A DNA stretch of 32,053 nt from an uncultured Lachnospiraceae bacterium (GTDB lineage: Bacteria; Bacillota; Clostridia; Lachnospirales; Lachnospiraceae): the NCBI GenBank assembly GCA_947627245.1, contig CANQVH010000044.1, positions 1 to 32,053 of the forward strand, given 5' to 3'. This document shows positions 24,712 to 31,823 of the stretch, one piece after another. Every line of letters starts with the position of its first letter. The first letter of the stretch is position 1. The notes beneath the pieces are model-generated. The model was not told the DNA's origin and ran no database searches. It saw nothing but the letters and a program-made list of their open reading frames with translations. The translations under genes and the position numbers were made by a program.

Positions 24712-25287
24712 ATGAGGATAGGCGTACTTGCCGTGCAGGGCGCGTTCGCGGAGCATGAGCAGATGCTGCGAGCGCTCGGCGCGGAGTGTTTTGAGATTCG
24801 GCAGCAGGCAGATCTGGACGGCCAGATGGACGGTCTGGTGCTTCCGGGCGGGGAGAGCACGGTGATGGGAAAGCTCCTGCGAGAGCTCGGGCTGCTTCTG
24901 CCGCTGCGGGAGAGGATCGAGAGCGGGCTTCCCGTTCTGGCGACGTGCGCCGGGCTGATCCTGCTCGCGGAGCATATCGACGGGGAGGAAGGAAGCCATC
25001 TCGGGACACTGCCGGTCACGGTGAAGCGCAATGCCTACGGAAGACAGCTCGGCAGCTTTTACACGGAGGCAGAAATAAAGCACATCGGGACGATGCCGAT
25101 GCACTTTATCCGCGCGCCGTATGTGGAAACAGTCGAAAACGGCGTAGAGGTGCTCGCTGAGGTGGACGGACGGATCGTGGCTGTCCGGTATCAGAATCAG
25201 CTTGCGCTGTCCTTCCATCCGGAAGTATCCGGGGACACGAGCGTGCACCGCTATTTCCTGAATATGTGCGAGAGAACAGAGAAATAA
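24712..25287 (+). CDS. pdxT: Pyridoxal 5'-phosphate synthase, glutaminase subunit
   Basis: 191 residues, class I glutamine amidotransferase fold. Catalytic Cys79 lies in ATCAGLILLA, with His and Glu in SFHPEV; PGGEST is the oxyanion-side motif. It splits glutamine and channels ammonia to PdxS. AGGAGG precedes the ATG. Last gene of the pdxST unit, ended by a strong terminator. Confidence 0.97.
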   Translation: MRIGVLAVQGAFAEHEQMLRALGAECFEIRQQADLDGQMDGLVLPGGESTVMGKLLRELGLLLPLRERIESGLPVLATCAGLILLAEHIDGEEGSHLGTLPVTVKRNAYGRQLGSFYTEAEIKHIGTMPMHFIRAPYVETVENGVEVLAEVDGRIVAVRYQNQLALSFHPEVSGDTSVHRYFLNMCERTEK

Positions 25288-25290
25288 TAG

Positions 25291-25330
25291 AAAACTCTGA
25301 AAGACCATTTAACGGACTTTCAGAGTTTTT
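25291..25330. terminator. Bidirectional terminator for pdxST and tRNA-Glu
   Basis: AAAACTCTGAAAG (25291-25303) pairs perfectly with CTTTCAGAGTTTT (25317-25329). T runs follow on the plus strand, and a T-rich stretch follows on the minus strand. Confidence 0.92.
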
Positions 25331-25333
25331 CTA

Positions 25334-25405
25334 TAGTCCCTAGGGGAATCGAACCCCTGTTTCCGCCGTGAGAGGGCGGCGTCTTAACCGCTTGACCAAG
25401 GAACC
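25334..25405 (-). tRNA. tRNA-Glu (anticodon CTC)
   Basis: The cloverleaf is complete: acceptor GGTTCCT/AGGGACT with a G1-U72 wobble pair, D arm with GGTCAAGCGGTTAAGAC, anticodon stem CCGCC/GGCGG around loop CTCTCAC, and T arm AGGGG-TTCGATT-CCCCT. The discriminator base is A and CCA is not encoded. It is a single tRNA gene on the strand opposite its neighbours. Confidence 0.95.
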
Positions 25406-25415
25406 ATGCTTAGAC

Positions 25416-25444
25416 AGTATAACAGGAGTCACCGGAAAAAGCAA
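25416..25444 (-). promoter_or_regulatory. tRNA-Glu promoter
   Basis: On the minus strand: TTGCTT (25444-25439), 17 bases, TATACT (25421-25416), ending 10 bases before the mature 5' end. Confidence 0.8.
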
Positions 25445-25485
25445 GCATTTTTTAAAAAAATGGAACTAAAATTTTTCGGAATTCG

Positions 25486-25513
25486 TTGATATTGAGTAAT
25501 TATTATGTATAAT
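25486..25513 (+). promoter_or_regulatory. Promoter of the ABC exporter operon
   Basis: TTGATA (25486-25491), 16 bases, TATAAT (25508-25513), back to back with the tRNA promoter. Confidence 0.75.
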
Positions 25514-25559
25514 AAAAATAGAAGGATAAGAGAAAGCTGTATGCGGGAGGAAAGATACG

Positions 25560-26435
25560 GTGGACGCGATCAGGATCGAACGGCTTACAAAATATTACGG
25601 GACGTCACGCCGGAGAATTTGCGGCATCGAGCAGGTCAGCCTGACGGTCGGGCAGGGAGAGTTTTTCGGCTTTATCGGTCCGAACGGGGCGGGCAAATCG
25701 ACGACGATAAGGACATTGCTGGGTCTGATCTTCCCGAGTAGCGGTGAGGCTCAGGTGTTGGGAATGGATATTAGGACGGAGAAGGAGAAAATCCTCGCGC
25801 GGACGGGATATCTGCCGTCCGAGGCGATGTTCTATCCCGGGATGCGGGTAAGGGACGTGCTGAAGCTGTCGGCCGATCTTCGCGGAAAGGACTGTCGGAA
25901 GGAGGCAGCAAGGCTGTGTGAGCGGCTGAAGCTGGATCACATGCTCAGGGTGGATGAGCTGTCCTTCGGCAACCGCAAGAAGGTTGCGATCGTCTGCGCG
26001 CTGCAGCATGAGCCGGAGCTGTTGATTCTGGACGAGCCGACCGGCGGCCTCGATCCTTTGATGCAGAGAGAGTTTTTTGAAATTCTGCGGGAGCGGAACG
26101 AAGCGGGGACGACGGTTTTTCTGTCCAGTCATATTCTTTCGGAGATACAGCGCAACTGCACGAAGGCGGCGATCATCCGGGAGGGACATATCATCGCCTG
26201 CGATACGGTGGAAGCCTTGTCCCGTACGAACGCGAAGCGCATCACGGTTCACGGGAAGGTTGATCCGGGCGCGCTTGACGGAGTGAAGGACCTGCAGGAA
26301 ACGCCGGAGAGCTGCAGCTTCTTGTACGGCGGGGACATGAAAGCGCTGCTCGGCGTCTTGGCGGCAGGAGAGATTCGGGATCTTTCGATCTCCGAGCCTG
26401 ATCTGGAAGAAATATTCCTGCACTACTATTCGTGA
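25560..26435 (+). CDS. ABC transporter ATP-binding protein
   Basis: 291 residues. Walker A GPNGAGKST (about 38-46), signature LSFGNRKK (a variant of LSGGQ), Walker B LLILDEPTGGLDP and the H-loop SSHI are all present. The CcmA/BcrA-type exporter subfamily is typical for a single ATPase paired with an ABC-2 permease. It starts at GTG 25560 with GGAGG 9 bases upstream. The C-terminal 70 residues resemble the regulatory tail of antibiotic or lantibiotic exporters. The permease gene follows after 18 bases. The cargo is unknown. Confidence 0.93.
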   Translation: MDAIRIERLTKYYGTSRRRICGIEQVSLTVGQGEFFGFIGPNGAGKSTTIRTLLGLIFPSSGEAQVLGMDIRTEKEKILARTGYLPSEAMFYPGMRVRDVLKLSADLRGKDCRKEAARLCERLKLDHMLRVDELSFGNRKKVAIVCALQHEPELLILDEPTGGLDPLMQREFFEILRERNEAGTTVFLSSHILSEIQRNCTKAAIIREGHIIACDTVEALSRTNAKRITVHGKVDPGALDGVKDLQETPESCSFLYGGDMKALLGVLAAGEIRDLSISEPDLEEIFLHYYS

Positions 26436-26453
26436 AAGCAAGGAGAACAAGCG

Positions 26454-27239
26454 ATGACACTTATGAAACATGAACTGCGGCAGGGCAGGCTTTCCTTTGC
26501 AGTGTGGACAGGCGCAATTGCGGTTTTACTCGTGATTTGTCTGCTCGTGTTCCCGGAGATGAAAGGGGAAATGGAAGCGATCGGTCATCTTTTTGCCGCG
26601 ATGGGAAGTTTTGCGGCGGCGTTCGGTATGGATCGGCTGGACTTCGGTTCGCTGAGCGGGTTTTATGCGATCGAGTGCGGGAACGTGCTCGGGCTGGGCG
26701 GCGCGTTTTTTGCGGCGTTTATGGGAATTTCGATTCTCGCTAAAGAGGAGAGGGACAGGACGGCGGAATTTCTGCTGACGCATCCGGTGTCGCGGGCGCG
26801 TGTGGTGACGGAAAAGCTGGCGGCGGTCATGCTTCAGATCGTTGCAATGAATCTGATCCTGCTTTTGGTGGCGCTGCTTTCCATCTGCGTGATCGGGGAG
26901 GCAGTGCCTTGGAAGGATCTTTTGCTGATGCATTTTGCCTGCTTCCTGATGCAGATTGAGCTGGCGGCGGTTTGTTTCGGGATCTCCGCCTTTCTGCGCC
27001 GCGGCGGGATCGGGATCGGTCTGGGGATCGTCACGGTGCTGTATTTTTTGAACCTGATCGCCAATATGAGCGAAAAAGTGAAGTTCTTCAAATATATTAC
27101 CCCGTTCGGGTACTGTGAGGGCGCGGATATCGTCATGAACGGCGGACCGGATGTTCGCATGGTGGCGATCGGAATGTTTTTTGCGGTATTTGGGGTGGCG
27201 GCGGCGTATCGAACGTATTGCAGGAAAGATATTCGGTGA
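26454..27239 (+). CDS. ABC-2 type permease
   Basis: 261 residues with six predicted membrane spans. The pattern fits the ABC-2/NosY-like family: a long N-terminal loop, then FAAFMGISILAKEERDRTAEFLLTHPVSR, whose ER...T-EFLL-PV-R segment is the coupling region. AGGAG (26441-26445) precedes the ATG. It pairs with the upstream ATPase to form an exporter. No peptide precursor or immunity gene is adjacent, and the nearest regulator is not linked. Confidence 0.9.
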   Translation: MTLMKHELRQGRLSFAVWTGAIAVLLVICLLVFPEMKGEMEAIGHLFAAMGSFAAAFGMDRLDFGSLSGFYAIECGNVLGLGGAFFAAFMGISILAKEERDRTAEFLLTHPVSRARVVTEKLAAVMLQIVAMNLILLLVALLSICVIGEAVPWKDLLLMHFACFLMQIELAAVCFGISAFLRRGGIGIGLGIVTVLYFLNLIANMSEKVKFFKYITPFGYCEGADIVMNGGPDVRMVAIGMFFAVFGVAAAYRTYCRKDIR

Positions 27240-27268
27240 GTCATGTGTAAAAAATAGAAGAAAAACAC

Positions 27269-27309
27269 AGAGGTCCGGAAAGCAGGAAGATTTTCCGGGC
27301 CTCTTTTTT
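27269..27309. terminator. Bidirectional terminator between the permease and the SpoIID-like gene
   Basis: AGAGGTCCGGAAA pairs with TTTTCCGGGCCTCT, followed by TTTTTT on the plus strand. The minus strand also has a T-rich tail. Confidence 0.9.
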
Positions 27310-27317
27310 GTTGCCTG

Positions 27318-28595
27318 TCAGACGGTATTTTCCGCGAGCCGCGTGACCGCCACGTAGATCTCTTGGATGCGGTACCAAGTGCGCGGCCCGATGATGCCGT
27401 CCTGTGTCAGACCGAAGATGGACTGGAAGGTCCGGACCGCTTCGAGCATGTTTTCTCCGAAAATCCCATCCGGCGTCAGCTTCGGGATCAGCGGATAGCT
27501 GTCGGAGATCGTGTTGAGCTGTTCCTGAATTTTGAGTACTTCCGCGCCGACGGAGCCGACCTTGAGCAGATAGCCGGGATAGGATTCCGGGATGCCGGAG
27601 ACTTCTTCGGCCGTGTTGATGTAGATGGAGTCGCCGTAATAGTAGCGAAGGATGGAGAGCGCGTCGTAGCCGTCTTCGCCGAGCCCGGCGCTTCCCCACT
27701 GGGACAGCCAGTTCGGACACTGGATCCTCTGTCCGTCGCAGTACTGTGTCAGGATCGGCTGGCGCACGTTCGGGCGCGACAGGTAGTTCAGGAACACTTC
27801 ATCCACCACATCGGAAATGCTCTGGAAAATAGTGCGTCCCAGACTCCATTTCTGGTCGTAGGCGGTGGAGGAGGTGATCGTGAAATCGTATCTCTGGTTG
27901 CGGTACCACTCGGTGTACACGCGGTTCAGCGTGAAGGACTGAATCGCCAGAATATTCGCGATGAGAGTTTCGCGCGGCCATGTGGCGTAGATCTCGCTGC
28001 TGGCGACATTCTTGATATAATCGCGGTAGCGCACGTAATAGCTCGAGGCGGAGTTGTCGTTCGGAGGACCGTCGTGGACGATGATGTATTCCGGCACAAC
28101 GATCTCGTTCAGCACGATTTCGCCGCTTACGTTGACCGGCTTGATCTCCGCCTCGGCGATCTTGGGCGGATAGCTTCCGTACAGCGTGTGCTCGGGAACG
28201 ACGATCTTGTCCGGGAAGCCGCCTTCGATAAGCGGGTGCAGGCGTATAGTCTGCAGGGAGACCTCCCCGCTGAGCACTTCGGCGCCGCTGATCACGGCCG
28301 GCTCGTATCCCGGCGCCGTGACGCGCAGCGTGTATTCCGCATAGGGCATGTTGGGGGACGGCTGCAGACTGTATTCTACGGGCGGCGTCCCCAGATCGAT
28401 GACGCCGGTCCGGCCTGCCGTGTCTGTCTGGAGTTCTTCGAGCGTGTTTTCCGGATCTCCGGTGTAGGAAATGTCGACGACGGCATCTGCAATGGGCGCG
28501 TTCTGCTCAGACAGCACCGTGACCTGAAGTCCGCCACGGTCCGTCTGATCGGTCTGCGCCGCCGCCAGATGCCGTCCTGTAAGATTCATGTTCAT
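27318..28595 (-). CDS. Leaderless SpoIID-like protein with one peptidoglycan-binding domain
   Basis: 425 residues and a clear paralog of the protein at 11860-13608. It has an N-terminal beta-sandwich (about 20-120), and a SpoIID-type domain (about 185-330) with NVASSEIYATWPRETLIA and WLSQWGSAGLG; the Glu of SSE is kept. One PG_binding_1 domain follows (about 340-420) with PDGIFGENMLEAVRTFQS. The second binding domain and LysM are absent. There is again no signal peptide. GGAG lies a few bases before the ATG at 28595; a second ATG two codons later is possible. It is expressed alone from a sigma-K-like promoter and ends at a bidirectional terminator. Confidence 0.87.
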   Translation of the reverse strand: MNMNLTGRHLAAAQTDQTDRGGLQVTVLSEQNAPIADAVVDISYTGDPENTLEELQTDTAGRTGVIDLGTPPVEYSLQPSPNMPYAEYTLRVTAPGYEPAVISGAEVLSGEVSLQTIRLHPLIEGGFPDKIVVPEHTLYGSYPPKIAEAEIKPVNVSGEIVLNEIVVPEYIIVHDGPPNDNSASSYYVRYRDYIKNVASSEIYATWPRETLIANILAIQSFTLNRVYTEWYRNQRYDFTITSSTAYDQKWSLGRTIFQSISDVVDEVFLNYLSRPNVRQPILTQYCDGQRIQCPNWLSQWGSAGLGEDGYDALSILRYYYGDSIYINTAEEVSGIPESYPGYLLKVGSVGAEVLKIQEQLNTISDSYPLIPKLTPDGIFGENMLEAVRTFQSIFGLTQDGIIGPRTWYRIQEIYVAVTRLAENTV

Positions 28596-28622
28596 AGAGC
28601 GCTCCGACGAAAGGATTCGCTA

Positions 28623-28652
28623 TATCCTATGCGTGTGGGGCGGAATCTGTGT
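28623..28652 (-). promoter_or_regulatory. Sigma-K-like promoter of the second SpoIID-like gene
   Basis: On the minus strand: ACAC (28652-28649), 17 bases, CATAGGATA (28631-28623), matching mAC-16/17-CATAnnnTA. It lies 27 bases before the start codon. Confidence 0.55.
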
Positions 28653-28889
28653 ATAGTGAACAACCGGACGCCGCAAGAGCCGATGTGCCTGCCCACCGCA
28701 AACAAGTTGCTCTCCTTGATTCGCTCCGCCGCCTATTGACAACTGTCTCCGCAAACTCGCTACGCTCAAACATGCTCCGACAGTTGTCGCTATGCTCGCG
28801 AATCTGCGTCAAACTGCCTATCGTTTGCTTGCGGGCAGGCAGCATCCGACTCTTTTGCGGCTGTTCCGTTCGCAGACTACGCACAGCCC
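28637..28889. repeat. Large imperfect inverted repeat 1 with nested perfect hairpin
   Basis: The arm at 28670-28703 pairs with 28823-28861, including GCCGCAA/TTGCGGC, GCCTGCCC/GGGCAGGC and GCAAAC/GTTTGC. Weaker pairing continues outward to about 28637 and 28889. Inside it a perfect 10-base stem GACAACTGTC (28738-28747) / GACAGTTGTC (28779-28788) closes a 31-base loop, and CTGCCT/AGGCAG (28814-28819/28837-28842) offers an alternative hairpin. No convincing coding sequence lies here. This and the next entry fill the whole 28653-29059 gap. Confidence 0.85.
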
Positions 28890-29038
28890 GAACAGGGAAT
28901 TGCGATGCCAAGGCAAACCGTTGAGGGCCGCCGGTACTTAGCGAATGCAAAAGCATGAGCTTAGTACCGCTGCGTGACCGATCCGAGCGGAAGCGCGTTT
29001 GCATTGGCATCGACAATTCCTGTCGGGCGTCCGTATAT
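28876..29038. repeat. Large imperfect inverted repeat 2 with nested hairpin
   Basis: The arm at 28886-28916 pairs with 28997-29028 (GCCCG, ACAGG, AATTG, CGATGCCAA and GCAAAC blocks and their complements). Pairing continues weakly to 28876 and 29038. Inside, 28932-28969 folds into CGGTACT/AGTACCG, AGC/GCT, tandem G-A mismatches and ATGC/GCAT around an AAAA loop. Its left end abuts inverted repeat 1. It starts 22 bases past the beta-mannosidase stop codon. Confidence 0.88.
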
Positions 29039-29059
29039 CGTATTGAACTAAACACGAAA

Positions 29060-31492
29060 TTACCGAATGTCATATACACTGCGGACACACACACCGTCGG
29101 GCGTCCCGCGCACGATGCGGACGCGGCGCGTGCCTGCGTTCATGTCGAAGTAGTTGTCCTCGAGCACGACGTCCGGGCCGCACTGGATCTCGACGCTGCG
29201 GGCGTAGGCTGCGGCCGTGACGACCACCTCATCGCCCTCGATGCGCGCTGTGAGCGCCGGGTCGAGAAAGCGGAAATGCTTCGGCGCGCAGAAGAGTACG
29301 GTACCTTCGCCGATGAGCGCGCCTGCCCGGTCGGTCAGCTCATAAGAATAGTAGCAGCCGTAGGTCTCCTGATCGGAGAAATCCTGCTCGGGCAGCCACA
29401 CGGCGGAAAGAGCCGGAACCTCGACGTCGAACGTGCCTTCCTCGATCACGGAAGCGTCTGTGCGGCGCAGCGCCCAGTGCGCTTTTCCGGAGAAGGCCTG
29501 CATCGTCTCGTTGCTCACGTTCAGGTGCGCGGTTTTCTTCAGATCAAACGGCTCGGCGTTTACATTCGTGTCCTGACTCAAAATCCCCTCCTCCTGACAG
29601 GAGATCAGCACGGGGGCGAAGAAGCGCTTTGCATAGTAGTGCAGAGCCTTCCAGCGGCCAAAATAGTCGATGCTCGACCAGCTTGCCACCGGCCAGCAGT
29701 CGTTGAGCTGCCAGATCACCGCGCCCATGCAGCAGCCGCGGTGCCTTCTCCAATGCTCGACGCCGTACTGCATCGCCTGCGCCTGAAGCAGTTGGGAGGC
29801 GTAGACCAGCCGGTCCAGATCGCCCGGATAGAGATACATCTGGGAGAGGTAGGACACGATGCGCCCGTTCGCGGAGGCGTTGCGCTGGTGCTTTTCCATA
29901 ATGTAGGAGAAGACGTTGCGGTCTTCCGGCTCGGTGAAGCTCTCGATCGTCGCCATGCAGGGGAACGACTGGAAGCCGAACTCCGAGACATAGCGGAAAA
30001 GATAGTTCCGGTAGTCCGTGAAGGGCTTCAGACCGTGCCAGACCTCCCAGTAGTGGACGTCGCCTCTGGTCGGGTCCTGCGGGTCGTCGAAGCTGCCGCC
30101 GCTGCTCGGGCTCGCCGGCCAGTAGAATGCCTGCGGGTCCTCGACCTTCAGCACCTTCGGAATGATATATTCGTACATCTTGATGTAATCCGCCGCCTGC
30201 CGTTTCGAGGATACCCACTCGCCGACCGCGACGAACTGCTCCATCTCGTTGTTGCCGCACCACAGCGCAAGCGACGCATGATGGCGCAGGCGCCGGACGT
30301 TGTCCGCGAATTCGGCGGTGATATTTGCTTCAAATTCGTCCGAGAGGTTGTATACGGCGCAGGCGAACATGAAGTCCTGCCAGACCAGCAGACCCAGCTC
30401 GTCGCAGATATCGTAAAAATAATCCTCCGGGTAATAGCCGCCGCCCCAGACGCGGATGCAGTTCATATTCGCGGCTTTCGCGTCTTCCAGAAGCCTGCGC
30501 GTGCGCTCCGGCGTAACGCGGGGCAGGAGGTTGTCCTCCGGGATGTAGTCTGAGCCCATCGCGAACACGGACACGCCGTTCACGCAGTGGGCAAACGACT
30601 CGCCCCATTCGTCTTTTTTGCGCTCGACAGTCATCGTGCGCAGACCGACGCGGCCCTGCCATTCATCGAGATCGTGTCCCTCGCCTTCAAGAGCGACATG
30701 TACGGTGTAGAGAGGCTGTCCGCCGAGACCTGTCGGCCACCAGAGCTGCGGATTCGGCACCGGGATCGTGCAGTGTGAGCTCTTGCCGGTGAGAACCGTC
30801 CCGTCCGGGGCGGTAACGGTCACATGGACACTGACCGGATCTTCGGTAAGATGTTCCAGATGCGTGCATACCTCGAGCGAGACCTTGCCTTCCTCGTGAT
30901 GTTGCAGGATCAGCACGTCGCGGATGCGGGCCGTGCTCATGCTAAGGAGGGAGATGGGTCTCCAGATGCCTGCGTCGGGCAGGCGGGGACCCCAGTCCCA
31001 GCCGAACATACAGTGCGCCTTGCGGATATGCGGAAAGCCGACCATTGCGTCTGAGGTGCCGTCCGCGCGGGACTGAGCATAGGCTTCCTTAATATATTTC
31101 GTCGGGGAGGCGAACTGCACGCGGATCGTGTTTTCGCCGGGACGCAGGAGAGCGCGGACGTCGAATTCCCATGTACGGTGCATGTTGTCGGCATGTCCGG
31201 CAATCCGGTCGTTGATCGTGATGTCGGCGAGGGTGTCCAGTCCCTCGCAGCGCAGCAGAACGGCGTCGGATTTCAGAAATTCCTCGTCCACGGAAAAGCT
31301 GCGGCTGTAGGTGAAATCGTGATCCATGAGCTTCAGGGCGTCCATCTCATTGTCCCGGTAGAACGGATCGGGAATGAGCCCTGCGGTGAGCAGGTCGTGA
31401 TAGACGGAGCCCGGAACCGTCGCGGGGACAGAGGAAAAGGCGCCTTCGGAGACGTCAAGCGTCCAAGCGCCGTTTAAAGAGATTGTTTTCAT
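29060..31492 (-). CDS. GH2 beta-mannosidase
   Basis: 810 residues, the usual size for this GH2 branch. An N-terminal jelly-roll (SLNGAWTLD, ATVPGSVYHDL), an Ig-like domain and a TIM barrel are present. The acid/base is Glu416 in WCGNNEME and the nucleophile is Glu504 in VSEFGFQS. RVWGGGYYPEDYFYDICDELGLLVWQDFMFAC is strongly typical of beta-mannosidases. There is no signal peptide, so it cleaves imported manno-oligosaccharides from the non-reducing end. I chose the ATG at 31492; a TTG at 31498 sits closer to the SD GGGAGGT (31510-31504) and is possible. The divergent solute-binding protein gene is its likely partner. Confidence 0.93.
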   Translation of the reverse strand: MKTISLNGAWTLDVSEGAFSSVPATVPGSVYHDLLTAGLIPDPFYRDNEMDALKLMDHDFTYSRSFSVDEEFLKSDAVLLRCEGLDTLADITINDRIAGHADNMHRTWEFDVRALLRPGENTIRVQFASPTKYIKEAYAQSRADGTSDAMVGFPHIRKAHCMFGWDWGPRLPDAGIWRPISLLSMSTARIRDVLILQHHEEGKVSLEVCTHLEHLTEDPVSVHVTVTAPDGTVLTGKSSHCTIPVPNPQLWWPTGLGGQPLYTVHVALEGEGHDLDEWQGRVGLRTMTVERKKDEWGESFAHCVNGVSVFAMGSDYIPEDNLLPRVTPERTRRLLEDAKAANMNCIRVWGGGYYPEDYFYDICDELGLLVWQDFMFACAVYNLSDEFEANITAEFADNVRRLRHHASLALWCGNNEMEQFVAVGEWVSSKRQAADYIKMYEYIIPKVLKVEDPQAFYWPASPSSGGSFDDPQDPTRGDVHYWEVWHGLKPFTDYRNYLFRYVSEFGFQSFPCMATIESFTEPEDRNVFSYIMEKHQRNASANGRIVSYLSQMYLYPGDLDRLVYASQLLQAQAMQYGVEHWRRHRGCCMGAVIWQLNDCWPVASWSSIDYFGRWKALHYYAKRFFAPVLISCQEEGILSQDTNVNAEPFDLKKTAHLNVSNETMQAFSGKAHWALRRTDASVIEEGTFDVEVPALSAVWLPEQDFSDQETYGCYYSYELTDRAGALIGEGTVLFCAPKHFRFLDPALTARIEGDEVVVTAAAYARSVEIQCGPDVVLEDNYFDMNAGTRRVRIVRGTPDGVCVRSVYDIR

Positions 31493-31544
31493 AATCAAAA
31501 TGCACCTCCCATTGATTTTGTCATAGAAGCGTAAAAACGATTGG

Positions 31545-31576
31545 TTTCAATTTGTATCGGAAATTTCAATTTGTAT
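31545..31576. promoter_or_regulatory. Direct repeat over the beta-mannosidase transcription start
   Basis: TTTCAATTTGTAT is repeated exactly at 31545-31557 and 31564-31576 (19-base period). The second copy runs into the -10. A further CAATTTG lies at 31604-31610. This looks like a tandem regulator site that would repress when occupied. Confidence 0.6.
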
Positions 31577-31603
31577 TGTAAGACAGTGGATTTGCAATGT
31601 CAA
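31575..31603 (-). promoter_or_regulatory. Promoter of the beta-mannosidase gene
   Basis: On the minus strand: TTGACA (31603-31598), 17 bases, TACAAT (31580-31575). The 5' leader is about 75 bases. Confidence 0.8.
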
Positions 31604-31689
31604 CAATTTGAAAATAAATTGCTTTTACTTTGTGCATTTTTAAATGAAAAAGTCCTTGTGACAAAGACACTTGTCGTTTTTGGTGTAAA

Positions 31690-31708
31690 AATTGTATATT
31701 TTACAATT
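31690..31708. promoter_or_regulatory. Inverted repeat upstream of the solute-binding protein promoter
   Basis: AATTGTA (31690-31696) and TACAATT (31702-31708) form a perfect inverted repeat, 25 bases before the -35. It is a possible regulator site in an AT-rich region. Confidence 0.4.
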
Positions 31709-31733
31709 ATTTTTAAAATTTTGTTTGTACACA

Positions 31734-31762
31734 TTGACAACAAAACAAAATAATTGTATGAT
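31734..31762 (+). promoter_or_regulatory. Strong promoter of the solute-binding protein gene
   Basis: TTGACA (31734-31739), 17 bases, TATGAT (31757-31762), near-consensus sigma-A, preceded by AT-rich sequence that could act as an UP element. A 6-base stem CGGTCC/GGACCG (31775-31780/31787-31792) lies at the start of the transcript. Confidence 0.85.
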
Positions 31763-31823
31763 ATATATACTTACCGGTCCCGAAGCGGACCGAAAAAATT
31801 TATTTAAAAAAGGAGGATATGTA

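Noticed and set aside
25560-27239. Bacteriocin biosynthesis locus
   Set aside because: The ABC pair resembles such exporters, but there is no precursor peptide, modifying enzyme or two-component system nearby.
28627-29094. Minus-strand frame of 155 codons across the hairpin block
   Set aside because: The sequence is explained by the inverted repeats, the peptide is low-complexity and Ser/Arg-rich, and no ribosome site is seen.
28955-30553. Plus-strand frame of 532 codons opposite the beta-mannosidase
   Set aside because: It is a shadow of the GH2 gene; the 5' part runs through the hairpin block and has no start signal.
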